A stretch of DNA of 21,554 nt from MGR-bin208 sp043779285 (GTDB lineage: Bacteria; Bacteroidota; Bacteroidia; Chitinophagales; Chitinophagaceae), in contig JAYWEL010000162.1 in assembly GCA_043779285.1 (NCBI GenBank), positions 1 through 21,554 of the forward strand. Reading direction: 5' to 3'. Made by a program: the position numbers and the translations under genes. Below are positions 1 to 7,412 of this stretch, in pieces. The notes beneath the pieces are model-generated. The model ran no database searches. It saw only the letters and a program-made list of their open reading frames with translations, and was not told where the DNA came from. Each line of letters opens with the position of its first letter. The first letter of the stretch is position 1.

Positions 1-147
1 ATTTATTACCTGGCCATTACCCACATGAATAGTTGCATTTGTTAATGCAATGGTTCCCTTTTGAGCTGGCGCCGGGGAAATGGTTTCCTGTGCAGATGCT
101 GTAGCAGCTGCAAAAAAGGAAACCATATAAATCAATATTTTTTTCAT
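1..147 (-). CDS. Secreted amidohydrolase, N-terminal fragment (cut by window edge)
   Basis: The minus strand reads from an ATG at 147 to the left edge without a stop, giving 49 codons. The protein begins with a typical lipid-bilayer signal peptide (MKKILIYMVSFFAAATASAQ) with a likely cut after the Ala before Gln. It continues into a segment ending TIALTNATIHVGNGQVIN, which is the first beta-strand pair seen at the start of imidazolonepropionase-like and D-aminoacylase-like amidohydrolases. The start lies 27 bases after the stop of the large amidohydrolase, so the two are probably one operon. Tandem secreted amidohydrolases of about 1000 and about 430 residues are common in Bacteroidota. The catalytic part is outside the window, so substrate and activity cannot be judged. 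Confidence 0.75.
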   Translation of the reverse strand, partial: MKKILIYMVSFFAAATASAQETISPAPAQKGTIALTNATIHVGNGQVIN

Positions 148-174
148 AATAATTTCAATTTTCAGATTTTCAGA

Positions 175-3100
175 TTAATTATTGTTTCCAGCTTCCTCGG
201 CATCAATTGCCAATAAACCATGATTATGATAATGGTCGGAACAGGTATGTATCACTTCATATCGTGGTATTGGTCGTTGAAAATTTCTAGCCGCGGCTCC
301 TGGGCCTGCAGTCCTTTTTGCAGCTGCCAGTTTTTGAATTAATCTGGTTTTTTCAGATTGCATTTGTATGCGCATTTCAGCATCTTTTTTTCTATCAAAA
401 TAAACTATACCATCCACCATGGTTGTTTCTGCTTTGGCATAAATACTTAACGGATTATCGCTCCAAACAACAAGATCAGCATCTTTTCCTACTTTAATAC
501 TGCCTACTTTATCATCTATGTGTAGCATTTTTGCCGGATTAATCGTAACCATTTTCAAGGCCTCTTCTTCACCCATGCCACCATACTTAATACTTTTTGC
601 AGCTTCCTGATTTAAACGTCTGGCCATCTCTGCATCATCCGAATTAATAGCAACATTCACCCCAACTTGTTGCATGAGATACGCATTATATGGAATAGCA
701 TCCAACACTTCCATTTTATAATTCCACCAGTCACTAAATGTAGAAGCGGCTACACCATGCTCTTTCATTTTATCCGCAACTTTATACCCTTCTAAAATAT
801 GGGTGAATGTATTGATGATAAATCCGAATTTCTCTGCAACCCGCATAGTGGCCACTATTTCACTTTGTACATACGAGTGACAGGTAATAAATCTTTTCTT
901 ATTCATGATCTCTACCAATGCATCCAACTCCAAATCGCGACGAACTACGATTGGGGTAGCTCCTTTTTTCTTATTATTCTCATCAGCCATTTTCCAGTTT
1001 TTCTGGTAATCTGTAGCTCGCTGAAATGCATCTACCAATACCTGGTCTACACCCATTCTTGTATCGGGGAAACGGGTATTGCCTTGTGTACTTGAACTAC
1101 GTTTCACATTTTCTCCCATTGCAAATTTGATGAACCCATCTGCACCTGCAAATTTCAATTCTTCTGCATTAGCCCCCCATCGTAGTTTAATCATTTGTGT
1201 TTGTCCACCAATAGTATTAGCAGAGCCATGCAAAATATGTGTAGAGGTTACTCCACCGCTTAACTGGCGATAGATGTTGATGTCATCTGGATTCAGATTA
1301 TCTGCAATGCGTACTTCGGATGTAACACTTTGACCTCCTTCGTTGATTGAAGCAGCAGCAATATGTGAGTGTTCGTCAATTACACCAGCCGTTAAATGTT
1401 TCCCGGTGGCATCGATAATTTTTGCTGTTGGATCGGAAAGATTTTTTCCAATGGCAACAATTTTTCCATTTTTTACAAGAACATCCGTTCCTCCCAATTT
1501 GCCTTCTTTTTCACTGGTCCATACAGTTGCATTTTTAATCAAGTAGTTTTCTTGTTTAGCTATTTCTTCCACACCATATCCAAGGAAAGGGTAAACAACT
1601 TTTCCCAAGTTTAATGGCATTTTAGGTCTTGCACTATCTGCTGCTTTAGTTTCCGCTTTTTGATCGAAAACTGCAGTCCAAGTAAATCCGTTTCCTGTAA
1701 CATCTCTACCTGTACCGTTCCATACATTATCATTTACCACACCACTAAAAATAACATCTTTTGCCTGAGACCCACGTCCTTCTGTATAACTTAGTTTAAC
1801 CAGTTTACCATCGTAACTGTATTTTCCAGCAACGGTGTCTTTATTGCTAAAACTTGCAACCCCGGCATCTTTTAAATCCAGTCTATACGCTTTTTGCCCA
1901 CTGGTTGTATTGGTTGTAAGTTTATAAGAACCTTTTACATCGAACCAGGAATCTTCTTTAATAGAATTTTTAATTCCCTGCACCCAGTTTTGATGAATCA
2001 CTGTTTTTTCTTCAAACACAGGGCCTGAAGTGATCATGAAGTTTGCGAGTTTCCCTGCATCCAGACTTCCTACTTTATCATAAACACCAGCCATCATTGC
2101 AGGAGTTTTCGTTAATGCATCCAACGCTTTGGTTTCTGTTAAACCATACTCCATTGCTTTTCTAAGATTCGCCATAAAATCGGCGGGGCTGGTAAGATCT
2201 GCAGTCGTCAAACTAAAATTGATTCCTGCTTTTTCAAAAGCGGCAGCATTCCCAGGAGCTAGCTCCCAATGTTTCAAATCATCTAACCCTACAAAACGCA
2301 ATTCATTCGGATCGTCCACTTCCATGGCAAGTGGAAAATTCAGCGATAAAATAAATGATGCTTTAGACTCGGTCATTTCTTTTATTCGCTGGTATTCATT
2401 ACCACCTGCTTTTATAATATATTGCACAGCAAATTCATCACCGATCTTATCGGCACGAACTGCATTCCATTTATCATTTGCTTCAAATATTTGTGAAACC
2501 GACTGATTATCCGACCAGCTTTTCAGAGATAAGTTTACACCTTCTGCAGACGGATTGGATTTATACCAATTTGCATCCAAATAAGTTTGACGCAATAATG
2601 CAATCGACCCCATCAGGGATGCAGGATAAGATTGTGATGAAGTTCCTTTATTGAATGAATAAAATGCAGCTGCTTTTTCTTTCAGGATAACTAAATTATC
2701 TGCTTGGTTGGCCAACGTTACAAATACGCCGGTGCCTCTTGCTATTCCATCTTTCTGATGGGTCAACACAGATCCGAAACCGATATCCCGAAGTGTCTTA
2801 GCTTTTGCATCATCTACTGAAAATATTTTCGAACCATCTATTTCACTTTTGATAGCCTGATTCCAACCATATGCACCTTTTGTTGAAGATTCTATTTGTT
2901 GTGCTGCAAAAAATCCACCGGGTCCACCGGCACCTGCTGCAGCTCTTTGAGCAGTGGGCATTCCATAATCACTGTATACATCGATGAACCCGGGATAAAT
3001 ATATTTTCCCTGACAATCCACAACTACTGCTTCTTTCGGAACAGCAATGCCTGTACCAACCGATACAATTTTTCCGTGCTTGATAAGCAAAGTTGCTTTT

Positions 3101-3273
3101 CGTAAAATGGTGGATGGATCTTTTACAATGGTTGCATTTATAAATGCATAATTGCCGTCTTTTAAGTCAGCAACTCCATTTACGGGATAGGTTACCTGTG
3201 CTTTCACTGTCATTACCGAAACAATAAGTAATACAATAAAAGACATCAAATGCTTGATGAAATTTTTTCTCAT
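175..3273 (-). CDS. Large secreted amidohydrolase with a degenerate N-terminal copy and an intact C-terminal metal-dependent domain
   Basis: This 1032-residue protein has a signal peptide (about 1-25) and is probably periplasmic. Two amidohydrolase-superfamily modules can be seen. The first (about 40-430) keeps the fold landmarks, including GFIDVYSDYG at 95-104 and a VGSLDAGKLANFMI closing strand, but the usual His-x-His metal motif is Tyr100-Ser-Asp102. A beta-rich linker (about 440-545) follows. The second module (about 570-980) has the intact set: H635-S-H637 in GVIDEHSH, H799 in TCHSY, H825 in FTHILEG, D879 in NSDDAEM, and the closing segment VGSIKVGKDADLVVW. Hydrolysis of a cyclic amide or peptide-like bond is the family expectation, but the substrate is unknown. 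The first module may be structural or may bind substrate. The ATG at 3273 is chosen because the signal peptide starts there. The gene is transcribed away from the aldolase gene. Confidence 0.88.
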   Translation of the reverse strand: MRKNFIKHLMSFIVLLIVSVMTVKAQVTYPVNGVADLKDGNYAFINATIVKDPSTILRKATLLIKHGKIVSVGTGIAVPKEAVVVDCQGKYIYPGFIDVYSDYGMPTAQRAAAGAGGPGGFFAAQQIESSTKGAYGWNQAIKSEIDGSKIFSVDDAKAKTLRDIGFGSVLTHQKDGIARGTGVFVTLANQADNLVILKEKAAAFYSFNKGTSSQSYPASLMGSIALLRQTYLDANWYKSNPSAEGVNLSLKSWSDNQSVSQIFEANDKWNAVRADKIGDEFAVQYIIKAGGNEYQRIKEMTESKASFILSLNFPLAMEVDDPNELRFVGLDDLKHWELAPGNAAAFEKAGINFSLTTADLTSPADFMANLRKAMEYGLTETKALDALTKTPAMMAGVYDKVGSLDAGKLANFMITSGPVFEEKTVIHQNWVQGIKNSIKEDSWFDVKGSYKLTTNTTSGQKAYRLDLKDAGVASFSNKDTVAGKYSYDGKLVKLSYTEGRGSQAKDVIFSGVVNDNVWNGTGRDVTGNGFTWTAVFDQKAETKAADSARPKMPLNLGKVVYPFLGYGVEEIAKQENYLIKNATVWTSEKEGKLGGTDVLVKNGKIVAIGKNLSDPTAKIIDATGKHLTAGVIDEHSHIAAASINEGGQSVTSEVRIADNLNPDDINIYRQLSGGVTSTHILHGSANTIGGQTQMIKLRWGANAEELKFAGADGFIKFAMGENVKRSSSTQGNTRFPDTRMGVDQVLVDAFQRATDYQKNWKMADENNKKKGATPIVVRRDLELDALVEIMNKKRFITCHSYVQSEIVATMRVAEKFGFIINTFTHILEGYKVADKMKEHGVAASTFSDWWNYKMEVLDAIPYNAYLMQQVGVNVAINSDDAEMARRLNQEAAKSIKYGGMGEEEALKMVTINPAKMLHIDDKVGSIKVGKDADLVVWSDNPLSIYAKAETTMVDGIVYFDRKKDAEMRIQMQSEKTRLIQKLAAAKRTAGPGAAARNFQRPIPRYEVIHTCSDHYHNHGLLAIDAEEAGNNN

Positions 3274-3418
3274 TTGCAGAAGTTTATTAATGTCATTAAA
3301 AAACGATGTTAATTAAAAAGTTTGAAAGAACTAAATAAATTGGATAAACGGTTTTGCCATTATCAAACAGAAATTAGCTAACGTGTTGATATGACCCAAT
3401 TCATGGCAATATTTTCGT

Positions 3419-3426
3419 TAGCTTTG
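3419..3426 (+). promoter_or_regulatory. Bacteroidota -7 promoter box upstream of the aldolase cluster
   Basis: TAGCTTTG matches the Bacteroidota -7 consensus TAnnTTTG at every defined position. It ends 20 bases before the aldolase ATG, implying a short leader of about 10-15 bases. No TTG -33 element is present at the usual 17-23 base spacing; the nearest, at 3386-3388, is 30 bases away. Confidence 0.6.
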
Positions 3427-3446
3427 CCTTTGCTTAAAACAGAAAT

Positions 3447-4367
3447 ATGATTGTTTCAAAAGAATTTTCTTCCATTCAGGATTTCAGGTTAGCCCCTCGA
3501 ATTGATCAGGTTGGTATTGAAGAAAGAGCATCCCGGTTTACCAAAAGAAGTATTAAGAATGAAATGAAGGTTACCGGTCTTAAACTTGCTCTGAATATGA
3601 TAGACCTTACAACTCTGGAAGGAAAAGATACAGAAGGGAAAGTGAAACAGCTTTGCTATAAAGCCATGCATTTGCACGATGCGATGCCCGGTTTACCAAC
3701 TGTTGCTGCCATTTGTGTATATCCAACCTTTGTAAAAACAGCTAAAAAAGCATTGGAGAGCTCGGGTATTAAAGTTGCATCCGTTGCAACCGGATTTCCT
3801 AGCGGACAAGCTCCTAAAGAGGTGAAAATAAGAGACACAAAATTTGCAGTGGCCAATGGTGCGGATGAAGTGGACATGGTCATTTCAAGAGGCCAATTCC
3901 TTGCCGGTGAATACAATTTTGTTTTTGATGAAATTGCTGCTATTAAAGAAGCTTGTGGCTCGGCCCGTTTGAAAGTGATTTTAGAAACCGGCGAATTATG
4001 TACACTGGATAAAGTTCGACGGGCATCTGATATTGCCATGTATGCCGGTGCCGATTTTATTAAAACATCTACCGGAAAAATACAGCCAGCTGCTACCATG
4101 CCAGTAACGTTGGTCATGCTGGAAGCAATCCGTGATTTTTATTATTCTACCGGAAAAATGATTGGCATGAAACCTGCCGGAGGAATTTCCAAATCAAAAT
4201 TAGCCTTGCATTATCTGGTGATGCTGAATGAAACTCTTGGCGAAGACTGGATGAACAATCATTGGTTTCGTTTTGGTGCCAGCAGTCTGGCAAATGATAT
4301 ATTAATGCAATTGGTCAAAGCCGAATCCGGTGCATACCAGTCAAGTGATTATTTCTCTATTGATTAA
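3447..4367 (+). CDS. deoC: Deoxyribose-phosphate aldolase, eukaryote-like long form
   Basis: This cytoplasmic class I aldolase splits 2-deoxyribose 5-phosphate into acetaldehyde and glyceraldehyde 3-phosphate, the last step of deoxynucleoside breakdown. At 306 residues it is longer than the usual 220-260 residue bacterial enzyme. It matches the layout of the animal enzyme, with an N-terminal extension, IDLTTLEGKDT, VASVATGFPSGQ, LKVILETGELCTL, FIKTSTGK and IGMKPAGGIS. The Schiff-base lysine is Lys206 in FIKTSTGK; the partner lysine is Lys242 in GMKPAGG, and the catalytic Asp is Asp143 in GADEVDMVI. The tail ends with a Tyr-rich stretch as in other family members. A dehydrogenase gene starts 9 bases after its stop, which fits removal of the acetaldehyde product. 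The ATG at 3447 is supported by the promoter box just upstream. Confidence 0.95.
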   Translation: MIVSKEFSSIQDFRLAPRIDQVGIEERASRFTKRSIKNEMKVTGLKLALNMIDLTTLEGKDTEGKVKQLCYKAMHLHDAMPGLPTVAAICVYPTFVKTAKKALESSGIKVASVATGFPSGQAPKEVKIRDTKFAVANGADEVDMVISRGQFLAGEYNFVFDEIAAIKEACGSARLKVILETGELCTLDKVRRASDIAMYAGADFIKTSTGKIQPAATMPVTLVMLEAIRDFYYSTGKMIGMKPAGGISKSKLALHYLVMLNETLGEDWMNNHWFRFGASSLANDILMQLVKAESGAYQSSDYFSID

Positions 4368-4376
4368 AAAATTATA

Positions 4377-5864
4377 ATGGCAACGAAAACAAAATCGAAT
4401 ACAAAATCAATTCCAAAGTTAAAATTAAACTCAGGTTGGGATTATGCACCGGCACCGGAAAGTAAGAGCCAGGCTAATCTTAAGAAGAAATACGACCTGT
4501 TTATTAATGGAAAATTTGTTAAGCCAGCTTCCGGAAAATATTTCGGGACCTATAATCCTGCTACCGAGGAAAAGATTGCTGACGTTGCACAGGCGGGTCA
4601 GGCAGATATTGACAAAGCAGTTAAGGCTGCCCGTAATGCGTATGAAAATGTTTGGAAGGACATGCCTTCCAAAGAAAGAGCTAAATATATTTTTCGTATA
4701 GCCAGATTAATTCAGGAAAGAGTCAGAGAGTTCGCCGTTATTGAATCAATGGATGGCGGTAAACCAATCCGTGAATCCAGAGATGTGGATGTGCCATTGG
4801 CTGCCAATCACTTTTTTTACTATGCCGGCTGGGCCGATAAATTGGATTATGCTTTTCCTAACCGCAAGCCAAGTTCACTTGGCGTTGCGGGTCAAATTAT
4901 ACCATGGAACTTCCCGTTATTAATGGCTGCATGGAAAATTGCACCAGCATTGGCAACAGGCAATACCGTGGTTTTAAAACCTGCGGAAACTACACCATTA
5001 ACTGCATTGAAATTGGCTGAAATCATTCAGGAGTCCGGATTACCGGATGGTGTTGTAAATATTGTTACTGGATTTGGTGATACCGGAGCCATGCTTGTTA
5101 ATCATCCCGATATTAACAAAATTGCATTTACTGGTTCAACCGATGTTGGAAAAATAATTCAGAAAGCCGTTGCCGGAACTAATAAAAAACTAACATTGGA
5201 ACTGGGTGGCAAAGCAGCTAATATTATTTTTGATGATGCTCCTCTTGATCAGGCAGTAGAAGGAATCGTGAACGGAATATTTTTTAACCAGGGTCACGTT
5301 TGTTGTGCAGGCTCCCGATTATTTGTTCAGGAATCTGTTTACGAAATTGTTTTACGGAAATTAAAAGACCGATTGGAATCATTGATTGTTGGAGATCCAT
5401 TGGACAAGAATACAGACATCGGTGCCATCAATTCAAAAAGCCAACTGGATATTATCAACAAATATATTGGCATCGGTAAAAAAGAAGGTGCTGAAATGTA
5501 TCAGAGTTCATGTAAAATTCCAGGGAAAGGATTTTATTGCCGCCCGACAATATTCACCAATGTGTCTCAATCGCATCGCATTGTACAGGAAGAAATATTT
5601 GGACCAGTTTTGACTATTCAAACCTTCCGGACTGATGACGAGGTAATTGAAAAAGCGAACAATACGCCCTATGGATTATCGGCCGGAGTGTGGACTGATA
5701 AGGGTTCTAAGATATTTAACCTGACAACAAAACTGAGAGCGGGGGTTATTTGGGCCAATACTTTTAATAAATTCGATCCGGGTTCTCCGTTTGGTGGTTA
5801 TAAAGAAAGTGGATATGGAAGAGAAGGTGGATTACATGGATTAATGTCTTACTTGAAATTTTAA
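4377..5864 (+). CDS. Aldehyde dehydrogenase, catalytic partner (ALDH16-like N-terminal half)
   Basis: This 495-residue NAD(P)-dependent dehydrogenase oxidises an aldehyde to its acid; acetaldehyde from the upstream aldolase is the likely substrate, by inference. Landmarks in order: GQIIPWNFPLLMAAWK, NTVVLKPAETTP, FTGSTDVGK, Glu275 in LELGGK, catalytic Cys309 in NQGHVCCAGSR (followed by a second Cys), EEIFGPVL, and the closing motif SPFGGYKESGYGREGG. All catalytic residues are present. The Gln usual before the catalytic cysteine is His. A lysine-rich, poorly conserved N-terminal tail of about 35 residues precedes the domain. It sits 9 bases after the aldolase gene and 16 before a truncated dehydrogenase. 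Together the two dehydrogenases have the size and order of the two halves of ALDH16 proteins (about 800 residues). Confidence 0.93.
   Translation: MATKTKSNTKSIPKLKLNSGWDYAPAPESKSQANLKKKYDLFINGKFVKPASGKYFGTYNPATEEKIADVAQAGQADIDKAVKAARNAYENVWKDMPSKERAKYIFRIARLIQERVREFAVIESMDGGKPIRESRDVDVPLAANHFFYYAGWADKLDYAFPNRKPSSLGVAGQIIPWNFPLLMAAWKIAPALATGNTVVLKPAETTPLTALKLAEIIQESGLPDGVVNIVTGFGDTGAMLVNHPDINKIAFTGSTDVGKIIQKAVAGTNKKLTLELGGKAANIIFDDAPLDQAVEGIVNGIFFNQGHVCCAGSRLFVQESVYEIVLRKLKDRLESLIVGDPLDKNTDIGAINSKSQLDIINKYIGIGKKEGAEMYQSSCKIPGKGFYCRPTIFTNVSQSHRIVQEEIFGPVLTIQTFRTDDEVIEKANNTPYGLSAGVWTDKGSKIFNLTTKLRAGVIWANTFNKFDPGSPFGGYKESGYGREGGLHGLMSYLKF
4862..4890 (+). repeat. Strong imperfect palindrome inside the dehydrogenase gene
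   Basis: The arm CCGCAAGCCAAGT (4862-4874) pairs with ACTTGGC-g-TTGCGG (4877-4890), giving 13 base pairs interrupted by one bulged G around a two-base centre. It lies in codons just before the GQIIPWNFP motif. It may be chance codon usage, an mRNA structure or a small dispersed repeat; nothing in the window decides between these. Confidence 0.5.
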
Positions 5865-5880
5865 TTTTAAATAATTTATC

Positions 5881-6831
5881 ATGCCTAAAGGAGCAATAAA
5901 AAAATCTTCCCTTTCCATTGCAACTGCACCTGTAAAAAAAGCTGCAGCAAAAAGAGTTGAAGTTTTAAAAACGTATAAAATTTACATAGGCGGTCAGTTT
6001 CCAAGAAGCGAATCGGGTCGATATTATATAGCAGCAAATAAGGCCGGCGAACAATTGGCGAACATTTGTCTTTGTTCCAGGAAAGATTTCAGAGATGCGG
6101 TAGTTTCTGCACGTGGAGCATACAAATCATGGTCTGCAAAATCAGCTTTCAACCGCAGCCAGATACTTTACCGTATTGCCGAAATGCTGGAAGGCAGAAG
6201 GGCACAGTTCATTGATGAATTGATAAAACAAGATAGCAGTGCAGCGCAAGCTGAAGCAGAAGTAAATACATCCATTGACCGCTTGATTCATTATGCGGGA
6301 TGGTGCGATAAATTCCAGCAAATTTTCAGTTCCGTAAACCCGGTGGCTTCGTCACATTTTAATTTTTCAGTGCCGGAACCTACCGGTGTTGTTGCTGCAA
6401 TAGCTCCACAGGAAAATTCATTACTTGGTTTGGTATCCATTATTGCACCAGTCATTGCGGGTGGTAATTCAATCATCATACTTGGATCAGAAACAAAACC
6501 GCTTTGTTCCATCACTTTCGCCGAAGTATTAAACTCATCCGATGTATCTGGAGGAGTTGTAAATATTTTAACCGGAAAACCATCAGAACTGGCAGTACAT
6601 TTTGCAACCCATATGGATGTCAATGCCATCATCTACTGCGAAAACGATAAAACCGTTTTAAAAGAAATTAAAGAAAAGTCCATATTGAATGTAAAAAGAG
6701 TCATTTCTTATCCAAACAAAAATTGGTTGTTAGAAGAAAGTCAGTCACCCTATTTTATCATGGACTGTCAGGAAGTAAAAACAACCTGGCACCCTATTGA
6801 AGATATTGGTGGAGCGAAATCCGGATATTAA
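5881..6831 (+). CDS. Truncated, non-catalytic aldehyde dehydrogenase-like protein (ALDH16-like C-terminal half)
   Basis: This 316-residue protein aligns by eye with the first two thirds of an aldehyde dehydrogenase: IYIGGQFPRSESGRYY, VSARGAYKSWSAKSAFNR, RLIHYAGWCDKF, EPTGVVAAIAPQENSLLG, APVIAGGNSIIILG and SGGVVNILTGKPSE. The sequence then becomes short and divergent. There is no LELGG glutamate, no catalytic-cysteine motif and no EEIFGP motif, so it should not be an active dehydrogenase. It is unlikely to be a simple broken copy: the frame is open throughout, the stop is clean, and only 30 bases separate it from the next gene. In ALDH16 proteins (human ALDH16A1 and bacterial relatives) a second dehydrogenase-like domain lacking catalytic residues is fused to the first. 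Here that half appears to be a separate gene 16 bases downstream. A lysine/alanine-rich tail of about 25 residues precedes the domain. A structural, oligomer-building role is inferred. Confidence 0.82.
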   Translation: MPKGAIKKSSLSIATAPVKKAAAKRVEVLKTYKIYIGGQFPRSESGRYYIAANKAGEQLANICLCSRKDFRDAVVSARGAYKSWSAKSAFNRSQILYRIAEMLEGRRAQFIDELIKQDSSAAQAEAEVNTSIDRLIHYAGWCDKFQQIFSSVNPVASSHFNFSVPEPTGVVAAIAPQENSLLGLVSIIAPVIAGGNSIIILGSETKPLCSITFAEVLNSSDVSGGVVNILTGKPSELAVHFATHMDVNAIIYCENDKTVLKEIKEKSILNVKRVISYPNKNWLLEESQSPYFIMDCQEVKTTWHPIEDIGGAKSGY

Positions 6832-6861
6832 AACTGGTAAGATTTTTGAAGAGTACAATCT

Positions 6862-7332
6862 ATGCGTTATTTATTCATTGCTATTTTTCCCTTTTGTGCA
6901 TTATCAATTAGTGCACAGAATTATTCTTCTTCAAACAAAATGAAAATGGATACCAGCCTTATTACCATTAATAAGGATCCACGAATAGATTTATTGATAA
7001 AGAAACAGGCCCAGATTAATGAAGAAACAAGCAGGGAAGCCAGAAGTCGTTCAAAAGGATACCGTTTACTTGTATTGAATACCATTAAACGAGATGAGGC
7101 CATCCATGCCAAAACGACTGTTTATACAAACTTCCCTGAATTAAAAACGTATCTGCAATATCAATCCCCTTATTTTAAATTAAAAGTAGGTAACTTCAAA
7201 ACCAAGGATGAAGCCGAAAATTATCGGAACAGATTAAATCATTATTTTCCTTCCGGTGTTTTCATCATGCAGGATACCATAGAAATAAATCCGGAAAAGA
7301 ACAAAGAATCAGAAAGGGATGAAAAATTTTAA
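6862..7332 (+). CDS. Small secreted SPOR-domain protein
   Basis: This 156-residue protein has a signal peptide (about 1-18, ending SISA before Gln), a linker of about 45 residues, and a C-terminal SPOR domain from about Gly66 to 142. The SPOR domain shows GYRLLVLNTIKRDEA, a central helix, and the closing YFKLKVGNFKTKDEAENY with the phenylalanine and glycine typical of the fold. SPOR domains bind peptidoglycan stripped of its peptide stems. Short secreted SPOR proteins are frequent in Bacteroidota and probably act in the periplasm on cell-wall remodelling, though the exact role is unknown. The C-terminus is charged (KNKESERDEKF). It begins 30 bases after the truncated dehydrogenase gene and could be read through from the aldolase promoter, but no functional link is evident. 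Confidence 0.85.
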   Translation: MRYLFIAIFPFCALSISAQNYSSSNKMKMDTSLITINKDPRIDLLIKKQAQINEETSREARSRSKGYRLLVLNTIKRDEAIHAKTTVYTNFPELKTYLQYQSPYFKLKVGNFKTKDEAENYRNRLNHYFPSGVFIMQDTIEINPEKNKESERDEKF

Positions 7333-7412
7333 ATTTTAATCCTATTTAACCGAAAATCCATTTGTTCATACGCATATGGGTTTTTTATTTTTTAAGAAGA
7401 CTGAAAAAAATT

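Noticed and set aside
148..174. Tandem 8-base repeat between the two amidohydrolase genes
   Set aside because: Two copies of an AT-rich CTGAAAAT in a 27-base gap are too short to distinguish from chance.
799..3105. Several open frames on the plus strand opposite the large amidohydrolase
   Set aside because: They overlap a gene with clear family motifs, have low-complexity or shadow-like composition and show no recognisable domain.
5881..6861. Short dehydrogenase as a frameshifted full-length gene
   Set aside because: I looked for the catalytic-cysteine and EEIFGP motifs in other frames in and after the gene. Only 30 bases remain before the next gene, so the missing part is not present.
7362..7412. 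Upstream extension of the M20 hydrolase from a TTG codon
   Set aside because: The added 17 residues are hydrophobic and basic, do not form a proper signal peptide with a cut site, and family members begin at about the ATG at 7413.
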